NCBI GenBank assembly: GCA_963770545.1
Contig: CAVYQF010000008.1
Location: 62,001 to 126,000, forward strand
Reading direction: 5' to 3'
DNA: 64,000 nucleotides
Origin: RYN-230 sp963770545
Lineage (GTDB): Bacteria > Actinomycetota > Actinomycetes > Streptosporangiales > Streptosporangiaceae
Position numbers and translations under genes: made by a program. The notes beneath the pieces are model-generated. The model saw nothing but the letters and a program-made list of their open reading frames with translations, made no database searches and was not told the origin of the DNA. Shown here in pieces: positions 44,160 through 53,501 of the stretch. Numbering within the stretch: position 1 is the first letter of the stretch; every line of letters begins with the position of its first letter.

Positions 44160-45239
44160 GTGAGTCTGCCGGTGCCAGTGGTGTGGAGCGAGGACTGCGT
44201 GGCGCACGATCCTGCGGGTGAAGTGTGGCTCGGCCTGCGCGAGCCGGGGACCGAGGTCGCGGCCCGGGCGCTGGTCCTGCGGGACGCGCTGGCCGCGGCG
44301 GGCGCCCCGCTGACCGCCGCCCGGGAGCACGACGACACGGTCCTGCGCCGGGTGCATGACCCGGCGCTGCTGGATCATCTGGCCTCGGTCTGGGCGGACT
44401 GGGAGGCCGCCGGGCTGCCTGCCGAGTACGGGCGGGACCGGGTGGTGCCCTACGTGTTCCCGACCCCGGGCCTGCTGGCCGGGCTGCCGCTGCGGACCCC
44501 GCCCGCCGTGGCTGGCCGGGCCGGGCTGTACTGCTACGACACGATGACACTGGTCGGCCCGGGCAGCTGGGCCGCGATCCGGGGCGCGGTGGACGCCGCG
44601 CAGACCGCCGCGGACCTGGTCAGCTCGGGCACCCCGGTCGCCTACGCGTTGTGCCGGCCGCCCGGGCACCATGCCACCCGGAGCGCCTACGGCGGGTCCT
44701 GCTACCTGAACAACGCCGCGGTCGCGGCGCAGGCGCTCCGGGCGGTCGGGGCGGCCCGGGTCGCGATCGTGGACATCGACGCGCACCACGGCAACGGCAC
44801 CCAGATGATCTTCTACGGCCGGGCCGACGTCTGGTACGGGTCGCTGCACGTCAACCCGGGCGCGGGCTGGTTCCCGCACTACGCCGGCTACCCCGGCGAG
44901 CGTGGCACCGGCCCGGGTGCGGGCTTCAACAGGAACCTGCCGCTGGCCCCCGGAACCGGCGACGACGGCTGGCTGGCCGCGCTCGACGTGCTGTGCGGGG
45001 AGGTGTCGGCGTTCGCCCCGGAGGCCGTGGTGGTGTCCCTGGGCCTGGACGCCGCGGCGGCCGACCCGGAGAGCCCGCTGCGGGTCACCGAGGCCGCCTA
45101 CCGGGCGGCCGGGCTGCGGATCGCCGCCCTGGGCCGCCCGGCCGTGTTCGTCCAGGAAGGCGGCTACGACCTCCCCTCCCTAGGCCCCTACGCGGTCGCC
45201 ACCCTGCAAGGCGCGGCCTCACCCAGCCCTCTTCCATGA
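44160..45239 (+). CDS. Class II histone-deacetylase-like amidohydrolase
   Basis: About 359 residues, taking GTG 44160 because GGGGAGGG ends five bases before it. The frame stays open far upstream, but that part is antisense to the P1 peptidase gene and not real. CRPPGHHATRSAYGG holds the catalytic His pair. DIDAHHGNGTQMIF and SLHVNPGAGWFPHYAG follow, SLGLDAAAADP supplies a zinc Asp region, and VFVQEGGYDL the transition-state Tyr. Bacterial members deacetylate polyamines or other acetyl-amides. It sits between peptidase genes and the Opp importer, which suggests amide substrate processing. Confidence 0.88.
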   Translation: MSLPVPVVWSEDCVAHDPAGEVWLGLREPGTEVAARALVLRDALAAAGAPLTAAREHDDTVLRRVHDPALLDHLASVWADWEAAGLPAEYGRDRVVPYVFPTPGLLAGLPLRTPPAVAGRAGLYCYDTMTLVGPGSWAAIRGAVDAAQTAADLVSSGTPVAYALCRPPGHHATRSAYGGSCYLNNAAVAAQALRAVGAARVAIVDIDAHHGNGTQMIFYGRADVWYGSLHVNPGAGWFPHYAGYPGERGTGPGAGFNRNLPLAPGTGDDGWLAALDVLCGEVSAFAPEAVVVSLGLDAAAADPESPLRVTEAAYRAAGLRIAALGRPAVFVQEGGYDLPSLGPYAVATLQGAASPSPLP

Positions 45240-45240
45240 T

Positions 45241-45282
45241 CGTGGTGCGTTGTGCCCCGCCGGCGGGGCACAACGCACCACG
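45241..45282. terminator. 42-bp perfect palindrome, bidirectional terminator
   Basis: The whole segment is exactly self-complementary, with two 21-base arms (outer CGTGGTGCGTTG, inner TGCCCCGCC) and no spacer. It lies between the stops of the convergent deacetylase-like and oppF genes, 2 bp after one and 12 bp before the other. A terminator in both directions is the simplest role. Confidence 0.88.
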
Positions 45283-45293
45283 TTGATGCCTGG

Positions 45294-46295
45294 TCAGGCG
45301 AGGAGGCAGGCGGCCTCGTGACCGGGCGCCACCGTGGCCTTGGGCGGGCGCAGGGACGGATCCTCGACGGAGCACCGGGGCTCGGCGAGGGGGCAGCGGG
45401 GGTGGAACCGGCACCCGGACGGCACGTCAACCGGATTCGGCGTCTCACCCTGGAGGATCTGCGGTGTGCTGCGCTGCCGCGGGTCCCGGTTCGGCACGAC
45501 GGATAGCAGGGCCCTGGTGTAGGGGTGCTGCGGGTTGCGGACCACCTCGTGCGCTGGGCCCTGCTCCACGATCCGGCCGAGGTACATGACGGCGATCCGG
45601 TCGGCGAAGTGCGCGGCCGTGGACAGGTCGTGAGTGATCATGAGGACGCCCATGTCACCGTCGCGGCGGAGCCCATCCAGCAGCGACAGCACACCCGCCC
45701 GGACCGACACGTCCAGCATCGACACCGGCTCGTCCGCGAGCAGCAGGTCCGGGCCGAGCACCAGCGCGGCGGCGATCGTGACCCGCTGCCGCTGGCCGCC
45801 GGAGAGCTCGTGCGGGTAACGGTCCAGGAACTGCTCCGCCGGGACCAGCCCGGCCCGCTCCAGGGCGCTGATGACCAGGTCGCGGCGTTCGGCCCGGGAG
45901 CTGCCGATCCCGTGGACCAGCATCGGCTCCGCGACGGCGTCCTGGACCCGGAACCGGGGATCGAGGGACTCGTACGGGTCCTGGTAGATCATCTGCAGCT
46001 TGCGCCGCAGCGGGCGCATCTGCTGCTGGGACAGCCTGGTGATGTCGGTGCCGTTCAGCCGGATGGTTCCGGACGTGGAGTTCACCATCCGCAAGATGGT
46101 CTGCGCGGTGCTGGTCTTGCCGCAGCCTGACTCGCCGACCAGGGCCAGCATCTCGCCGCGGGACAGGCTGAAGGTGACCCCGTCCACCGCGTGCACCTGC
46201 TGCCGGGGCTCGCGGGCGAGCCGCTCGGTCAGGCCGCGCCGGACCGGGTACTGCGTGACCAGGCTGTCAACGTCCAGCAGCGGTGCCTCGCTCAC
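45294..46295 (-). CDS. oppF: Oligopeptide ABC transporter ATPase OppF
   Basis: This 333-residue ATPase has Walker A GESGCGKTS, signature LSGGQRQR, Walker B LLLADEPVSMLD and H-loop ITHD. The C-terminal oligopeptide domain contains GCRFHPRCPLAEPRCS, with iron-sulfur-type cysteines. The start is the GTG of the last of four tandem 14-bp units. The earlier three copies of the same start open only five-codon ORFs. It is the last gene of the opp operon. Confidence 0.92.
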   Translation of the reverse strand: MSEAPLLDVDSLVTQYPVRRGLTERLAREPRQQVHAVDGVTFSLSRGEMLALVGESGCGKTSTAQTILRMVNSTSGTIRLNGTDITRLSQQQMRPLRRKLQMIYQDPYESLDPRFRVQDAVAEPMLVHGIGSSRAERRDLVISALERAGLVPAEQFLDRYPHELSGGQRQRVTIAAALVLGPDLLLADEPVSMLDVSVRAGVLSLLDGLRRDGDMGVLMITHDLSTAAHFADRIAVMYLGRIVEQGPAHEVVRNPQHPYTRALLSVVPNRDPRQRSTPQILQGETPNPVDVPSGCRFHPRCPLAEPRCSVEDPSLRPPKATVAPGHEAACLLA

Positions 46296-46337
46296 GGTGC
46301 CTCGCTCACGGTGCCTCGCTCACGGTGCCTCGCTCAT
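46282..46337. repeat. Four tandem 14-bp repeats at the oppD/oppF junction
   Basis: GGTGCCTCGCTCAC occurs at 46282, 46296 and 46310, and with a final T at 46324. On the coding strand each unit is a start codon followed by AGCGAGGCACC. The first unit's ATG (46337) overlaps the oppD stop. Units one to three each read M-S-E-A-P-stop, and that stop overlaps the next GTG. Confidence 0.97.
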
Positions 46338-47305
46338 GGTGCCTGCCCGGCGGGCTGGCGGACGAGATGGCAGGCGGCCTCGTGGCCGGGGCCGACCGCC
46401 TGGAGCACCGGGTGCTCGCCGGCGCAGGGCTCGAACGCGGAGTCGCACCGGGGCCGGAACGGGCAGCCGGGCAGGGCCCGGTCCAGCCGCGGCGGGGCAC
46501 CGGGGATGGAGACCACCTCGTCTTCTCCGTACAGATCGGGGGTGGCGGCGAACAGCAGCCGGGTGTACGGGTGGCGGGGTGCGTGAAAGAGCGTCTCCAT
46601 CGGCCCGGATTCCACGATCTCGCCCGCGTACATGACGGCCGCCCGTTCGCAGACCTGCGCCACGACCGGCAGGTCGTGCGTGACCAGCACCAGAGCCAGG
46701 CCCAGTTCGCCCGACAGCCGGGTCAGCAGGTCCAGGATCTGAGCCTGGACCATGACGTCCAGCGCCGTGGTCGGCTCGTCGGCCAGCAGGATCTTCGGGT
46801 CGCAGGCCAGCGCCATGGCGATCGAGGCCCGCTGCCGCATGCCGCCGGAGAACTCGTGCGGGTACCGCTCGGCCGCGGCCGCGGGGATGCCCACCAGCTC
46901 CAGCAGTTCGCCCGCCCGCCGCCGGGCGGCCGCGCCGTGCGCGACGTCGTGGAAGGCCATCGGCTCGGCGATCTGCCAGCCGATCTTCTTCACCGGGTTC
47001 AGCGCGTTCATCGCGCCCTGGAAGACCATGGCGATGTCGGTCCAGCGGTGTGCGCGCGCCGAGTCCTCCCCGCCGGCCAGGATGTTGCGGCCGTCCACCC
47101 GCACCTCTCCGGCCAGCGACGCGTTGGGCGGCAGCAAGCCCATCAGGGCCAGGATGGTGGTGGTCTTGCCGCAGCCGGACTCACCGACCAGGCCGAAGCG
47201 TTCGCCCGGGTCCAGGGAAAAACTCACCCCGGCTGTCGCGTGGACCTGGCCTCCCTGGGGCAGGTCGAACCAGACGTGCAGGTCATCGACTTCGAGCAGG
47301 CTCAA
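46334..47305 (-). CDS. oppD: Oligopeptide ABC transporter ATPase OppD
   Basis: About 323 residues from a TTG at 47305 that overlaps the oppC stop (TTGA) and follows GGAAGGGGG. The longer upstream frame is a shadow of oppC. It has Walker A GESGCGKTT, signature FSGGMRQR, Walker B ILLADEPTTALD and H-loop VTHD. The C-terminal oligopeptide domain reads GCPFRPRCDSAFEPC. It pairs with OppF as the heterodimeric motor. Confidence 0.92.
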   Translation of the reverse strand: MSLLEVDDLHVWFDLPQGGQVHATAGVSFSLDPGERFGLVGESGCGKTTTILALMGLLPPNASLAGEVRVDGRNILAGGEDSARAHRWTDIAMVFQGAMNALNPVKKIGWQIAEPMAFHDVAHGAAARRRAGELLELVGIPAAAAERYPHEFSGGMRQRASIAMALACDPKILLADEPTTALDVMVQAQILDLLTRLSGELGLALVLVTHDLPVVAQVCERAAVMYAGEIVESGPMETLFHAPRHPYTRLLFAATPDLYGEDEVVSIPGAPPRLDRALPGCPFRPRCDSAFEPCAGEHPVLQAVGPGHEAACHLVRQPAGQAP

Positions 47306-48261
47306 ATCGCGTCCGGCCCCCTTCCGACCAGCGGGCGCAGCCGCCACCGGCGCACCGACAGGTTGGCCGCCTTCAGCCGCGGGTTCAGCGCGTCCTCGAC
47401 GGCCTGGCCGAACAGGAAGCAGCCCACGATGACGGCGGCGATGACGATCCCGGCGGGCACGATAGCCCACCAGGCCCCAGAGGAGATCGCGGTCCGCTGG
47501 AACGCGTTCTCCAGGATCGTGCCCCAGGTGGTGACGGTGGGGTCCTCCAGGCCGAGGAAGGCGAGCGCGGTCTCCAGGTAGATCGCGATCGCGATGGTGA
47601 GCACCGTGTTGGCGATGAGCAGCGGGCCGACCTGGGGCAGGATGTGCTTCCAGATGATCCTTGTGTTGCTGGCCCCCATCGCCCGGGTGCGTTTCACGTA
47701 CACCCGCTCACGCACGCTCATGACCTGGGCCCGGATGATCCGGGCGGTCGAGGTCCATTCCAGGATGCCGATCACGATGATCACGTGGAACAGGCTGGCC
47801 CCCCAGACGTCGGCAATGACGATCATGAGCACCAGGTCCGGGATGACCAGCAGGTAGTCGGTGATACGCATCAGCCCGATGTCGATCCAGCCGCTGAAGT
47901 ACCCGGACAGGATGCCGACCCCGCCACCGATGATCATCGCGACCAGGGTGGCTGCGAACCCGACCACCAGGGAGATCCGGCCGCCCTGCATGATCAGGCT
48001 GAGCATGTCGATCCCGCCATCGTCGCAGCCGAGCCAGTGCGCGCCGGACGGTGGCGCGTACACCGCGCAGGTCTGGTGGGTGATGCTGTACGGCGAGATG
48101 TACGGGGCCACGATCGACAGCAAGACGAAGAAGGCGATGATCGACAGGCCGACGACGGCCGACTTGCGTTCGCGGAGCACGGTGCGGAGGAAACCACTGC
48201 GGGTCAACGGCTGGCCTTCGGCCTCGACGGCGAGCTGCGGGTCCTGTAGGGGCAGGGTCAC
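47302..48261 (-). CDS. oppC: Oligopeptide ABC transporter permease OppC
   Basis: About 319 residues from a GTG at 48261 overlapping the oppB stop (GTGA). The frame continues upstream only antisense or shifted to oppB. It has an N-terminal helix (VGLSIIAFFVLLSIVAPYI), a periplasmic loop with two cysteines, and five more helices. The EAA-type loop is RTRAMGASNTRIIWKHILP. Confidence 0.92.
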   Translation of the reverse strand: MTLPLQDPQLAVEAEGQPLTRSGFLRTVLRERKSAVVGLSIIAFFVLLSIVAPYISPYSITHQTCAVYAPPSGAHWLGCDDGGIDMLSLIMQGGRISLVVGFAATLVAMIIGGGVGILSGYFSGWIDIGLMRITDYLLVIPDLVLMIVIADVWGASLFHVIIVIGILEWTSTARIIRAQVMSVRERVYVKRTRAMGASNTRIIWKHILPQVGPLLIANTVLTIAIAIYLETALAFLGLEDPTVTTWGTILENAFQRTAISSGAWWAIVPAGIVIAAVIVGCFLFGQAVEDALNPRLKAANLSVRRWRLRPLVGRGPDAI

Positions 48262-49223
48262 TGCGAGATCCTCGGGTCCAGGCGGAAGTAGATGAGGTCG
48301 GCGACGAAGTTCAGGATGATCACGGCCAGGGTCAGGATCAGGAAGCCGCCCTGCAGCATTGGGTAGTCGCGCTGCCCGATCGCGTCGTACATGGCCAGCC
48401 CGATGCCAGGCCAGCTGAAGATCACCTCGATCAGCAGGGCGCCGCCGACGATGTAGCCGAGGTCCAGCGCGACCAGGGTGACCATCGGGAGCAGCGCGTT
48501 GCGGAACGCGTGCCGCCGGACGATCCGGCGGTCGGGCAGGCCCTTGGCCCGGGCGGTGAGCACGTAGTCCTCGCCGAGCGTCTCCAGCATGGAGGACCGG
48601 ACCACCAGCGTGTAGCTGCCGTAGGCGGTCAGCATGAGGGTCGCCGCGGGGAGGATCATGTGCTTGCCGATATCGATCAGGTGCTGCCAGAACGGCTCCG
48701 CGCCGAACAGGAAGGGATCGCTCATGCCGGCGGCGGGCAGGGCCCCGGCGAAGATGATCAGCAGCATCAGGCCGAGCCACTGGGTCGGGAACGCGTAAAA
48801 GAAGATCGCCCCGTTGGTGCTGAGGTGATCCGGCACCGTCCCGCGCCGCCAGGCCGACAAGACGCCGGTCGCCACCCCGACCACGATGGCGGCCACCGTG
48901 CCCACGGTCACCATGGGGATCGTGTTCTTCAGGTCCGCCAGCAGCAAGTGGGTCACCGGCTGCTGGTAAGTGAACGAGATGCCCATGTTCCCGTGGGCCA
49001 GCTCGCGCAGGTAGATGACGTACTGCTGCCACTTCGGCTTGTCCAGGCCGAATTCGACGGTCAGCGCGTGCACCAGCTGTGGGCTGGCCTTCGGCACCCG
49101 GGACAGGTTGGACACCGCGTTGCCGGGCAGTACCCGGAACAGGAAGAAGTTGATCGTGATCGCCACGAACACGGTGACGAGGGCGAAAAACCCCCGCTTG
49201 ATGACGTAATCCGCGCTGCGCAC
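48258..49223 (-). CDS. oppB: Oligopeptide ABC transporter permease OppB
   Basis: About 321 residues from GTG 49223 (VRSADYVIKRGFFALV), four bases after the oppA stop. Features are GFFALVTVFVAITINFFLFR, FRVLPGNAV and the loop TARAKGLPDRRIVRRHAFRN. This is typical of DppB/OppB. The longer frame to 49349 runs inside oppA and is rejected. Confidence 0.92.
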   Translation of the reverse strand: MRSADYVIKRGFFALVTVFVAITINFFLFRVLPGNAVSNLSRVPKASPQLVHALTVEFGLDKPKWQQYVIYLRELAHGNMGISFTYQQPVTHLLLADLKNTIPMVTVGTVAAIVVGVATGVLSAWRRGTVPDHLSTNGAIFFYAFPTQWLGLMLLIIFAGALPAAGMSDPFLFGAEPFWQHLIDIGKHMILPAATLMLTAYGSYTLVVRSSMLETLGEDYVLTARAKGLPDRRIVRRHAFRNALLPMVTLVALDLGYIVGGALLIEVIFSWPGIGLAMYDAIGQRDYPMLQGGFLILTLAVIILNFVADLIYFRLDPRISQ

Positions 49224-49227
49224 CGCC

Positions 49228-50955
49228 TCAGCCCGCCTGGTGCACGCTCTCGAACGGGATCTTCGACATCGACGTGAACGACGAACCGGCGATGAGCGGC
49301 AGGTCGCTCCAGGCCGGCGAATGCGCCTCGATGGAGTCCGGGTAGTCAATGACCAGATAGACCCGCTGGCTCGCGATCATCTGCTGCATCTGGTAGACGA
49401 TCTGCTGGCGTTTGGCCGGGCTGGTTGCGGCACTCTGCGCCTGGTACAGGCGGTCATACGCCTTGCTGCAGTACCCGGTATCGTTCCACACGTTCCAGGA
49501 CCCGCAGGTCAGCACGGACAGCATGAAGTCCGGGTCGGTCAGCGGGAACCAGTCCCACATCGAGATCTCGAAATTCTTGTAGTGGTTGGCCAGGATCGCG
49601 TTGTACGCGGCCGAGTCGTCGAGCACCTTGAGGTTCAGCTGGACGCCGATCTTCTTGAAGTCGGGCTGGATGATCTGGAAGGATCGCTGGCCATAGGTGT
49701 TCTGGATGTCGGTCGGCATGATCACCGTGTACGACATCGGGTGGCCGTTGGCGATCCGCACTCCGTTCGGGCCCATCTTGTACCCGGCCTGGTCGAGCAG
49801 CTGGTTCGCCTTGGTCAGGCTGAACGGCGCCGGTTTGATCGATGGGTTGGACCAGTGGCCCGTGACCGGCGGGATGATGGACGCCCCAGGCTTACCGTGG
49901 CCGAGTAGCGACGTGCTCACGATGGCCTGCCGGTCGATCGCATCATCGAACGCCTGCCGCAGCAGCGGGTTCATCAGCTCCTTGTGACTGGCTTCCTGCT
50001 GCGGGTTGGCGTTGATGATGAAGTCATCGAACGCGTCTCCCGGGGTGGATGGCACCACAAAGTGGGCAGCCTTGAGGGTGGCCACGGAAGTTGGCGGTAC
50101 CGGAACCTCGACCCCGTCCAGCTGATGGCTCTTCAGCGCCGTGATCATCGCATCGCTGGTCTGGAAGAACTGCAGCCCGAAGCCGTCGATATGCGGTTTC
50201 GGGCCGTAGAACGTGGCGTTGCGCTTGAACAGCGCAATCTCCTTCGGCGTGTACTTGGTCAGGATGAACGGGCCGCCGGAGACGATCGGCGCGCTGTTGG
50301 TGAACCGGGTCAGCGCCTTGCCGTTGCCGGTCGCGTACTTGGCCCAGACATGCTCGGGCAGGATCGGCACCTGCTGCACCTGCGACAGCACGTTGGCCAC
50401 CGGTTGCTTGTAAGTCAGTACCAGGGTGGTGGCGTTCGGCGCTGTGACGCTCTTCATGTGCGCCACATAGCCCGCGGAGTTGGCGGTCGGCCCATTCTGG
50501 TACTTGAGGATGGTCTGGTAGGTCCAGGCCGCGTCAGCCGCGGTCAGCGGTTTGCCGTCGGACCACTTAGCGCCCGGCTGGGTATGGAAGGTCCAGACCT
50601 TCCCGCCCGAGCTTTCGGTCCAGCTGCGCGCGAAGTCCGGCACGAACTGAAGCTTCGGGTTGTACTGGACCAGCTCGGGATAGATGTACTCGAAAGTCGA
50701 GTAGGCGTCCGCCTGGAAAGCGACGAACGGGTTCAGCGAGTCGATACTGGACGGGCTGCCCAGCCGGAACACGCCACCGTCCTTGACCGAGCTTCCGGAC
50801 CCGTTGCCACCGCAGGCGGCCGCGGCGAGCATCACGACGGCTGCCATGGCGATCAGCCGGGCCGGGTGACGGCGCCCGCGCGGGTTTCCCCCGCGGGCGC
50901 GCAACTCCGGCCAGAATCGCCGATGCGTTCTGGGCAGCTGACCGTGGCTTTCCAT
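49228..50955 (-). CDS. oppA: Oligopeptide ABC transporter substrate-binding lipoprotein OppA
   Basis: About 575 residues from ATG 50955 (MESHGQLPRTHRRFW) after GAGGGGTGGG. A long basic N-terminus precedes the signal AMAAVVMLAAAACGG with its lipid cysteine. Family 5 binding-protein features include GGVFRLGSPSSIDSLNP, GAKWSDGKPLTAADAAWTYQ and ADAYSTFEYIYPELV. It is the first gene of oppABCDF. The locus specificity may be peptides produced by exported or host proteases. Confidence 0.92.
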   Translation of the reverse strand: MESHGQLPRTHRRFWPELRARGGNPRGRRHPARLIAMAAVVMLAAAACGGNGSGSSVKDGGVFRLGSPSSIDSLNPFVAFQADAYSTFEYIYPELVQYNPKLQFVPDFARSWTESSGGKVWTFHTQPGAKWSDGKPLTAADAAWTYQTILKYQNGPTANSAGYVAHMKSVTAPNATTLVLTYKQPVANVLSQVQQVPILPEHVWAKYATGNGKALTRFTNSAPIVSGGPFILTKYTPKEIALFKRNATFYGPKPHIDGFGLQFFQTSDAMITALKSHQLDGVEVPVPPTSVATLKAAHFVVPSTPGDAFDDFIINANPQQEASHKELMNPLLRQAFDDAIDRQAIVSTSLLGHGKPGASIIPPVTGHWSNPSIKPAPFSLTKANQLLDQAGYKMGPNGVRIANGHPMSYTVIMPTDIQNTYGQRSFQIIQPDFKKIGVQLNLKVLDDSAAYNAILANHYKNFEISMWDWFPLTDPDFMLSVLTCGSWNVWNDTGYCSKAYDRLYQAQSAATSPAKRQQIVYQMQQMIASQRVYLVIDYPDSIEAHSPAWSDLPLIAGSSFTSMSKIPFESVHQAG

Positions 50956-51093
50956 CCGCCCACCCCTCGTTCCTGGAGCCGCTCGGGATCCGCCCCAGGC
51001 GACCTGCCGGGAAATCATCTGAATAGCCGTTTAGGGTCGCTTATCAGGACATGGGCGTCAACCCCCGCGCCGCAACCGCCGCCTCGACGTGAC

Positions 51094-52101
51094 CTAATGA
51101 CGGTCCGGCTCACGGAGGGTGCCCCGCTGGGCCAGGGTGAACAGGAGCACGAACGACGGGCCGACCAGCACCACGATGATGGCGACCACGATCAGTTCCG
51201 CGACGCCGGCCGCGGCGGGCGCGGCCGCATCATTAATGGTCAGGTGCGGCGGCAGCAGGAGCGGGTACTGGGCGAGCGCCCAGCCCCAGATCACGGCGGT
51301 CACGGCCAGGGCGGCCAGCAGCCGGATCAGCCTGATCTTGTCCAGGGCCAGCAGGACCGCCACGGCCGCGCCGGCCAGCACCGAGATCAGCACCAGCGGC
51401 AGGGCCCGCCCCGTGATCAGGATCGAGAACACCCGGGCGGCCGTCGTGTGCAGGACAGCCAGGGTGATCGCGGCCAGCAGGCCGGTCACGACCGCGGCGG
51501 CCAGGGCCCGCCGGGTGAAGTACCTGCGCAGCTCCGGTTCACCGGCGCGCTCGCTGTCCACCGCCAGGTAGACGGCGGCCAGGTACGCGGAGGTCGCCAC
51601 GAACAGGGCGCCGGTCAGCAGGGACGTCGGGTTCACCCACGACGAAACCGGATCACCATCCGCGCCACTCACCCGGCCGGTCACGATGGCGCCGATGGCA
51701 GTGCCGAGGAAAAACGGCGTCAGCAGGGAGGACAGGGCGAAGACCGCGCCGCTCACCCGCTGCCAGCGCAGCGTCTGCACCTGCGAACGGAACGCGAACC
51801 CGGCCCCGCGCAGGACGATGCCGAGCGCGGCCACGCTCAGGGGCACGAATAGCGTGGTGAAGATCCGGGCGAAGGCGACGGGGAAACCGGTCCAGAGCAG
51901 CACCAGGGCGATGATCAGCCAGACGTGGTTGGACTCCCACACCGGCCCGATGGAACGGTCGATCCGCTGCCGCGGTGCCGCGCCGGCCGCCGCTCCGCCA
52001 GCCAGCAGATCCCAGACGCCGCCGCCAAAGTCGGCCCCGGCCAGTGCGGCGTAGGCCGTGATCACCAGGACTAGTACGGCGGCGACGATGCCGGCAATCA
52101 T
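51094..52101 (-). CDS. cydB: Cytochrome bd ubiquinol oxidase subunit II
   Basis: This 335-residue membrane protein has nine helices. DLLAGG near GADFGGGVW, PVWESNHVWLIIALVLLWTGFP and GIVLRGAGFAFR are CydB signatures. Its ATG overlaps the cydA stop (ATGA at 52098-52101). It forms the oxidase with CydA. The cydD/cydC exporter genes that usually follow in Actinobacteria are absent. Confidence 0.9.
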   Translation of the reverse strand: MIAGIVAAVLVLVITAYAALAGADFGGGVWDLLAGGAAAGAAPRQRIDRSIGPVWESNHVWLIIALVLLWTGFPVAFARIFTTLFVPLSVAALGIVLRGAGFAFRSQVQTLRWQRVSGAVFALSSLLTPFFLGTAIGAIVTGRVSGADGDPVSSWVNPTSLLTGALFVATSAYLAAVYLAVDSERAGEPELRRYFTRRALAAAVVTGLLAAITLAVLHTTAARVFSILITGRALPLVLISVLAGAAVAVLLALDKIRLIRLLAALAVTAVIWGWALAQYPLLLPPHLTINDAAAPAAAGVAELIVVAIIVVLVGPSFVLLFTLAQRGTLREPDRH

Positions 52102-53501
52102 CGCGGCGGCTCCGGTTCCGGCGCGCTCTGCCCGGCGGGCGGCGCGTAGGGCACGGCAGGTTCCGGCTGCCCCGGGGTCCCCGCGCTCCAGCGGCGCTGC
52201 ATCGCGAGCAGGACCGCGAACGTGCCCACGGTCAGCGCCCCGTAGATGACCAGGGTCGCGGCCAGCGTGCCCGTCACTCCACTGGCCGTGGTGGCCGCCT
52301 GGCTGGTGAGCAGCACGTGATACACGGTCCAGGGCTGGCGGCCGACCTCGGTGACGACCCAGCCCGCCTCCATGGCCGCGGTGGCCGCAACCCCGGACAG
52401 CGCACCCCCGATGAGAAATACTGTGCCAGGCCGGCCCTGCGGCAGATCACGGTGGCGCCACCAGGACCAGGCCAGCCAGATCCCCCAGAGCAGCAGCAGG
52501 GTTCCGATGCCGACCATGAGGTCGAAGCTCAGGTGGATGAGAGTGGGCAGCGGCGGCCGGTAGGCGGCCCGCACGCTGTCCCAGCCGGTTACCCGGGTGT
52601 GGGGCGAGAAACCGACCAGCAGGGAATCGACGTCGGGCAGCCCGATGCCCGCGATCACGTGGCCGTGGTACCAGATGCCCGCGATCCACTCGGTGGCGCC
52701 GCGCGTGGTGCGGGCGACGTATTCCATCGACGCGAACTTGACTGGCTGCTGGCTGGCGATCGCGCGCGCCGCGGTGTCGCCCACCACGATCTGAACCGGG
52801 GTCACGATCGCCGCGATGGCGAACGGCACGCCGAAACCGAGCCGGGTGTAGCGGTCCCGGTGACCGCGGAGCAGGCCCACCGCGTACGGCGTCGCGGCCA
52901 GGCCGCCCGCGACCATGTAGGCGGCCAGGATCATGTGCGGGGCCTCGTAGTAGGTGGCCCCGTTGAAGAACACCGCGACCGGGTCGACGCTGGTGATCTG
53001 GCCGTGAGCCATGGTGAAGCCCGACGGCTGATTCATCCATGAGTTCGCGGCCACCACCGACAGGGCGCCGAGGATCCCACTGATCACGATCGGCCCGAGG
53101 GCCCAGAAGTGCAGCCAGCGCGGCAGCCGGTCCCAGCCGTACAGATAGATCGCCGTGAACACGGCTTCGAGCAGGAAGAAGATGCCCTCGAAGCTGAACG
53201 GGATGCCGATGGCCGACCCGTATCTGCCCATCAGTCCCGGCCACAGCAAGCCCATGTCGAACGACAGCACCGTCCCGCTCACGGCCCCCACGGCAACCAG
53301 CACAGCCATCACCTTCGACCAGCGCCGGGCGAGCAGCAGCGCGTCGGGGTCACCGCGGAGGCCGAGATAGTGGGCGGTCATCACCACCGCGGGAAAGCCG
53401 ATGCCCATGCAGGCCAGGATGATGTGGAAGCCGAGGCTCGATCCCATCTGGGCCCGGGCCGGGATGACCTGGACCGACTGCAGCGCCAGGCTGCTCAGCA
53501 C
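52098..53501 (-). CDS. cydA: Cytochrome bd ubiquinol oxidase subunit I
   Basis: This 467-residue subunit starts at GTG 53501. GSSLGFHIILACMGIGFP has the axial heme histidine. FEGIFFLLEAVFTAIYLYGW carries the two proton-path glutamates. SWMNQPSGF and AGWVVTEVGRQPW are family blocks, and the latter is near the quinol site. The Q-loop is short. It is a terminal oxidase with high oxygen affinity, active in the membrane under low oxygen or stress. Confidence 0.9.
   Translation of the reverse strand: MLSSLALQSVQVIPARAQMGSSLGFHIILACMGIGFPAVVMTAHYLGLRGDPDALLLARRWSKVMAVLVAVGAVSGTVLSFDMGLLWPGLMGRYGSAIGIPFSFEGIFFLLEAVFTAIYLYGWDRLPRWLHFWALGPIVISGILGALSVVAANSWMNQPSGFTMAHGQITSVDPVAVFFNGATYYEAPHMILAAYMVAGGLAATPYAVGLLRGHRDRYTRLGFGVPFAIAAIVTPVQIVVGDTAARAIASQQPVKFASMEYVARTTRGATEWIAGIWYHGHVIAGIGLPDVDSLLVGFSPHTRVTGWDSVRAAYRPPLPTLIHLSFDLMVGIGTLLLLWGIWLAWSWWRHRDLPQGRPGTVFLIGGALSGVAATAAMEAGWVVTEVGRQPWTVYHVLLTSQAATTASGVTGTLAATLVIYGALTVGTFAVLLAMQRRWSAGTPGQPEPAVPYAPPAGQSAPEPEPPR

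Noticed and set aside
51094..53501. Full cydABDC operon
   Set aside because: Only cydA and cydB are present. The opp operon follows cydB on the same strand, with no cydDC ATPases.
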